Shown here: piece by piece, positions 63,199-64,000 of the stretch | How positions within the stretch are numbered: position 1 is the stretch's first letter | How the letters are laid out: each line of letters starts with the position of its first letter | Origin: Mollicutes bacterium | GTDB taxonomy: Bacteria > Bacillota_I > Bacilli_A > Izemoplasmatales > Izemoplasmataceae | Assembly: GCA_003568315.1 (NCBI GenBank) | Contig: PWYL01000036.1 | Location: 23,536 to 87,535 of the forward strand | Direction of reading: 5' to 3' | Length of the DNA: 64,000 nt | Notes under the pieces: generated by a model | What the model was told of the DNA's origin: nothing | The model's database searches: none | What the model saw: only the letters and a program-made list of their open reading frames with translations | Translations under genes and position numbers: made by a program

Positions 63199-64000
63199 AT
63201 GATTGTATTGACAGGCGACAAGCTTGACCTTCGTGATTTCGTGAAGGTCGCCCGGGAAAAAGAGAAGGTGAAAATCGCCAATTCCGCCCGCGACAAGGTG
63301 CGGGCAGCGCGCAAGATTGTGGAAGAGACGATACAAGGTGACGAGGCCGTGTATGGCGTCAACACCGGATTCGGCAGATTGAGTGAGGTCCGGATCAGCG
63401 GTTGCGACCTCGCATCCTTGCAAAAGAACCTTTTGAAGAGCCACGCCTGCGGTACCGGAGATGTCTTCGACGAAGACGTCGTGCGAGGGATGATGTTGTT
63501 ACGGGTGAACGCGCTTTTGCAAGGAGTCAGCGGCATACGCTCCGAGACCCTTGACAAGCTTGTGGAATTCTTGAACAAAGGTGTCATTCCCGTAGTATAC
63601 GAACAAGGTTCGCTCGGGGCCAGCGGCGACCTTGTACCGTTGGCGCACATGGCTCTCCCTCTGATTGCCGAGGGGGAAGTGTTTTACGAAGGCAAGCGGT
63701 TTCCCGCTGCTGAAGGACTGGAAAAAGCCGGCATCTCCCCTGTAAAACAATTGTACGCCAAGGAGGGCCTCGCTCTCATCAACGGCACACAGGCCATGAC
63801 GAGTGTGGGGGCCTTGGCTTTGCATGAGGCCTATGACACGTTTCTACATGCGAGTCTCGCGAGCGGTCTTTCCTTCGAGGCTTTGCGAGGCATCAAGGAT
63901 ATCTTCGATTCCCGTGTGCACGAGGCTCGGGGGCATGAAGGACAAATCCGGACTACCCATCTCATGCAAGCCATTCTCAAAGACAGCAAGAACACGACCG
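63199..64000 (+). CDS. hutH: Histidine ammonia-lyase, N-terminal part (runs off the window)
   Basis: Removes ammonia from histidine to give urocanate, the first step of histidine use. ATG 63199 follows GGAGGG; the frame is open for 267 codons to the end, about half of the usual 500. Motifs: VYGVNTGFGRLSEV, QKNLLKSHACGTG, the MIO prosthetic-group triad A141-S142-G143 in GSLGASGDLVPLAHM, and KEGLALINGTQAM. These fit HutH better than other aromatic lyases, though the C-terminal half is not seen. Its own promoter lies at 63158-63166. Confidence 0.93.
   Translation, partial: MIVLTGDKLDLRDFVKVAREKEKVKIANSARDKVRAARKIVEETIQGDEAVYGVNTGFGRLSEVRISGCDLASLQKNLLKSHACGTGDVFDEDVVRGMMLLRVNALLQGVSGIRSETLDKLVEFLNKGVIPVVYEQGSLGASGDLVPLAHMALPLIAEGEVFYEGKRFPAAEGLEKAGISPVKQLYAKEGLALINGTQAMTSVGALALHEAYDTFLHASLASGLSFEALRGIKDIFDSRVHEARGHEGQIRTTHLMQAILKDSKNTT

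Overview
The window is a gene-dense stretch of a bacterial chromosome that looks like core genome. I see no insertion sequence, prophage, CRISPR array or rRNA. Gene content and order point to a Bacillota (Firmicutes) lineage close to Bacilli. The order rnpA-yidC-jag is kept, as are pth-mfd and a YutD / NifU-like (YutI) / PgpA (YutG) cluster. hprK-lgt-trxB-whiA is a Bacillus-type series, and a CdaA-type diadenylate cyclase is present. The G+C content is clearly above one half, and UGA is used as an ordinary stop together with tRNA-Trp(CCA), so the code is standard rather than the mycoplasma code. I cannot resolve the order or family. Genes are tightly packed with many 4-bp ATGA/GTGA overlaps. 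Promoters show strong TATAAT boxes very close to the start codons.

Layout. Positions 1-6084 (+) hold the end of rnpA, then yidC, jag, pth and mfd. Positions 6121-13005 (-) hold a small membrane protein gene and a compact operon for the whole chorismate pathway: aroA, aroB, aroC, chorismate mutase, a fused aroE-aroK, aroQ and a DAHP synthase. Positions 13180-19753 (+) hold a one-carbon folate cluster (fhs, folD, glyA) interleaved with an M32 carboxypeptidase, a flavin-reductase-like protein and a DUF1461-like membrane protein. hslO (-), dusB (+), hflX (-) and a B12-dependent ribonucleotide reductase nrdJ (-) follow. From 25894 (+) come cdaA, a membrane PAS/degenerate-GGDEF protein, 5-formyl-THF cyclo-ligase, ispD, ispF, yutD, a NifU-like gene, pgpA, an S1-domain gene and pgi. 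A diacylglycerol kinase family gene (-) converges on pgi.

Positions 33557-36007 carry the t6A tRNA-modification genes tsaE, tsaB and tsaD with a rimI gene broken by two frameshifts. A large acidic exported protein, glnS and a cold-shock gene follow. DNA repair genes pcrA, ligA and uvrA come next, then a membrane protein, hprK, lgt, trxB, two membrane proteins, whiA, acpS, two exported thioredoxin-fold paralogues and tex. After tRNA-Ser and tRNA-Glu come a SRAP/HMCES protein, a GrpB-family protein, a double-CDGSH protein, a small membrane protein, mgsA (-), an acyl-ACP thioesterase and an ArsR-copA-copZ copper operon. tRNA-Tyr and tRNA-Trp follow, and the window ends inside hutH.

The observations I rate highest are: the cdaA partner that resembles the sensory half of GdpP without its phosphodiesterase; the paired exported thioredoxin-fold proteins of which one has lost its cysteines; the broken rimI; an 18-nt inverted copy of the tRNA-Trp anticodon arm; the perfect inverted repeat over the arsR-copA -35 box; and the internally duplicated exported protein at 36059-37885.
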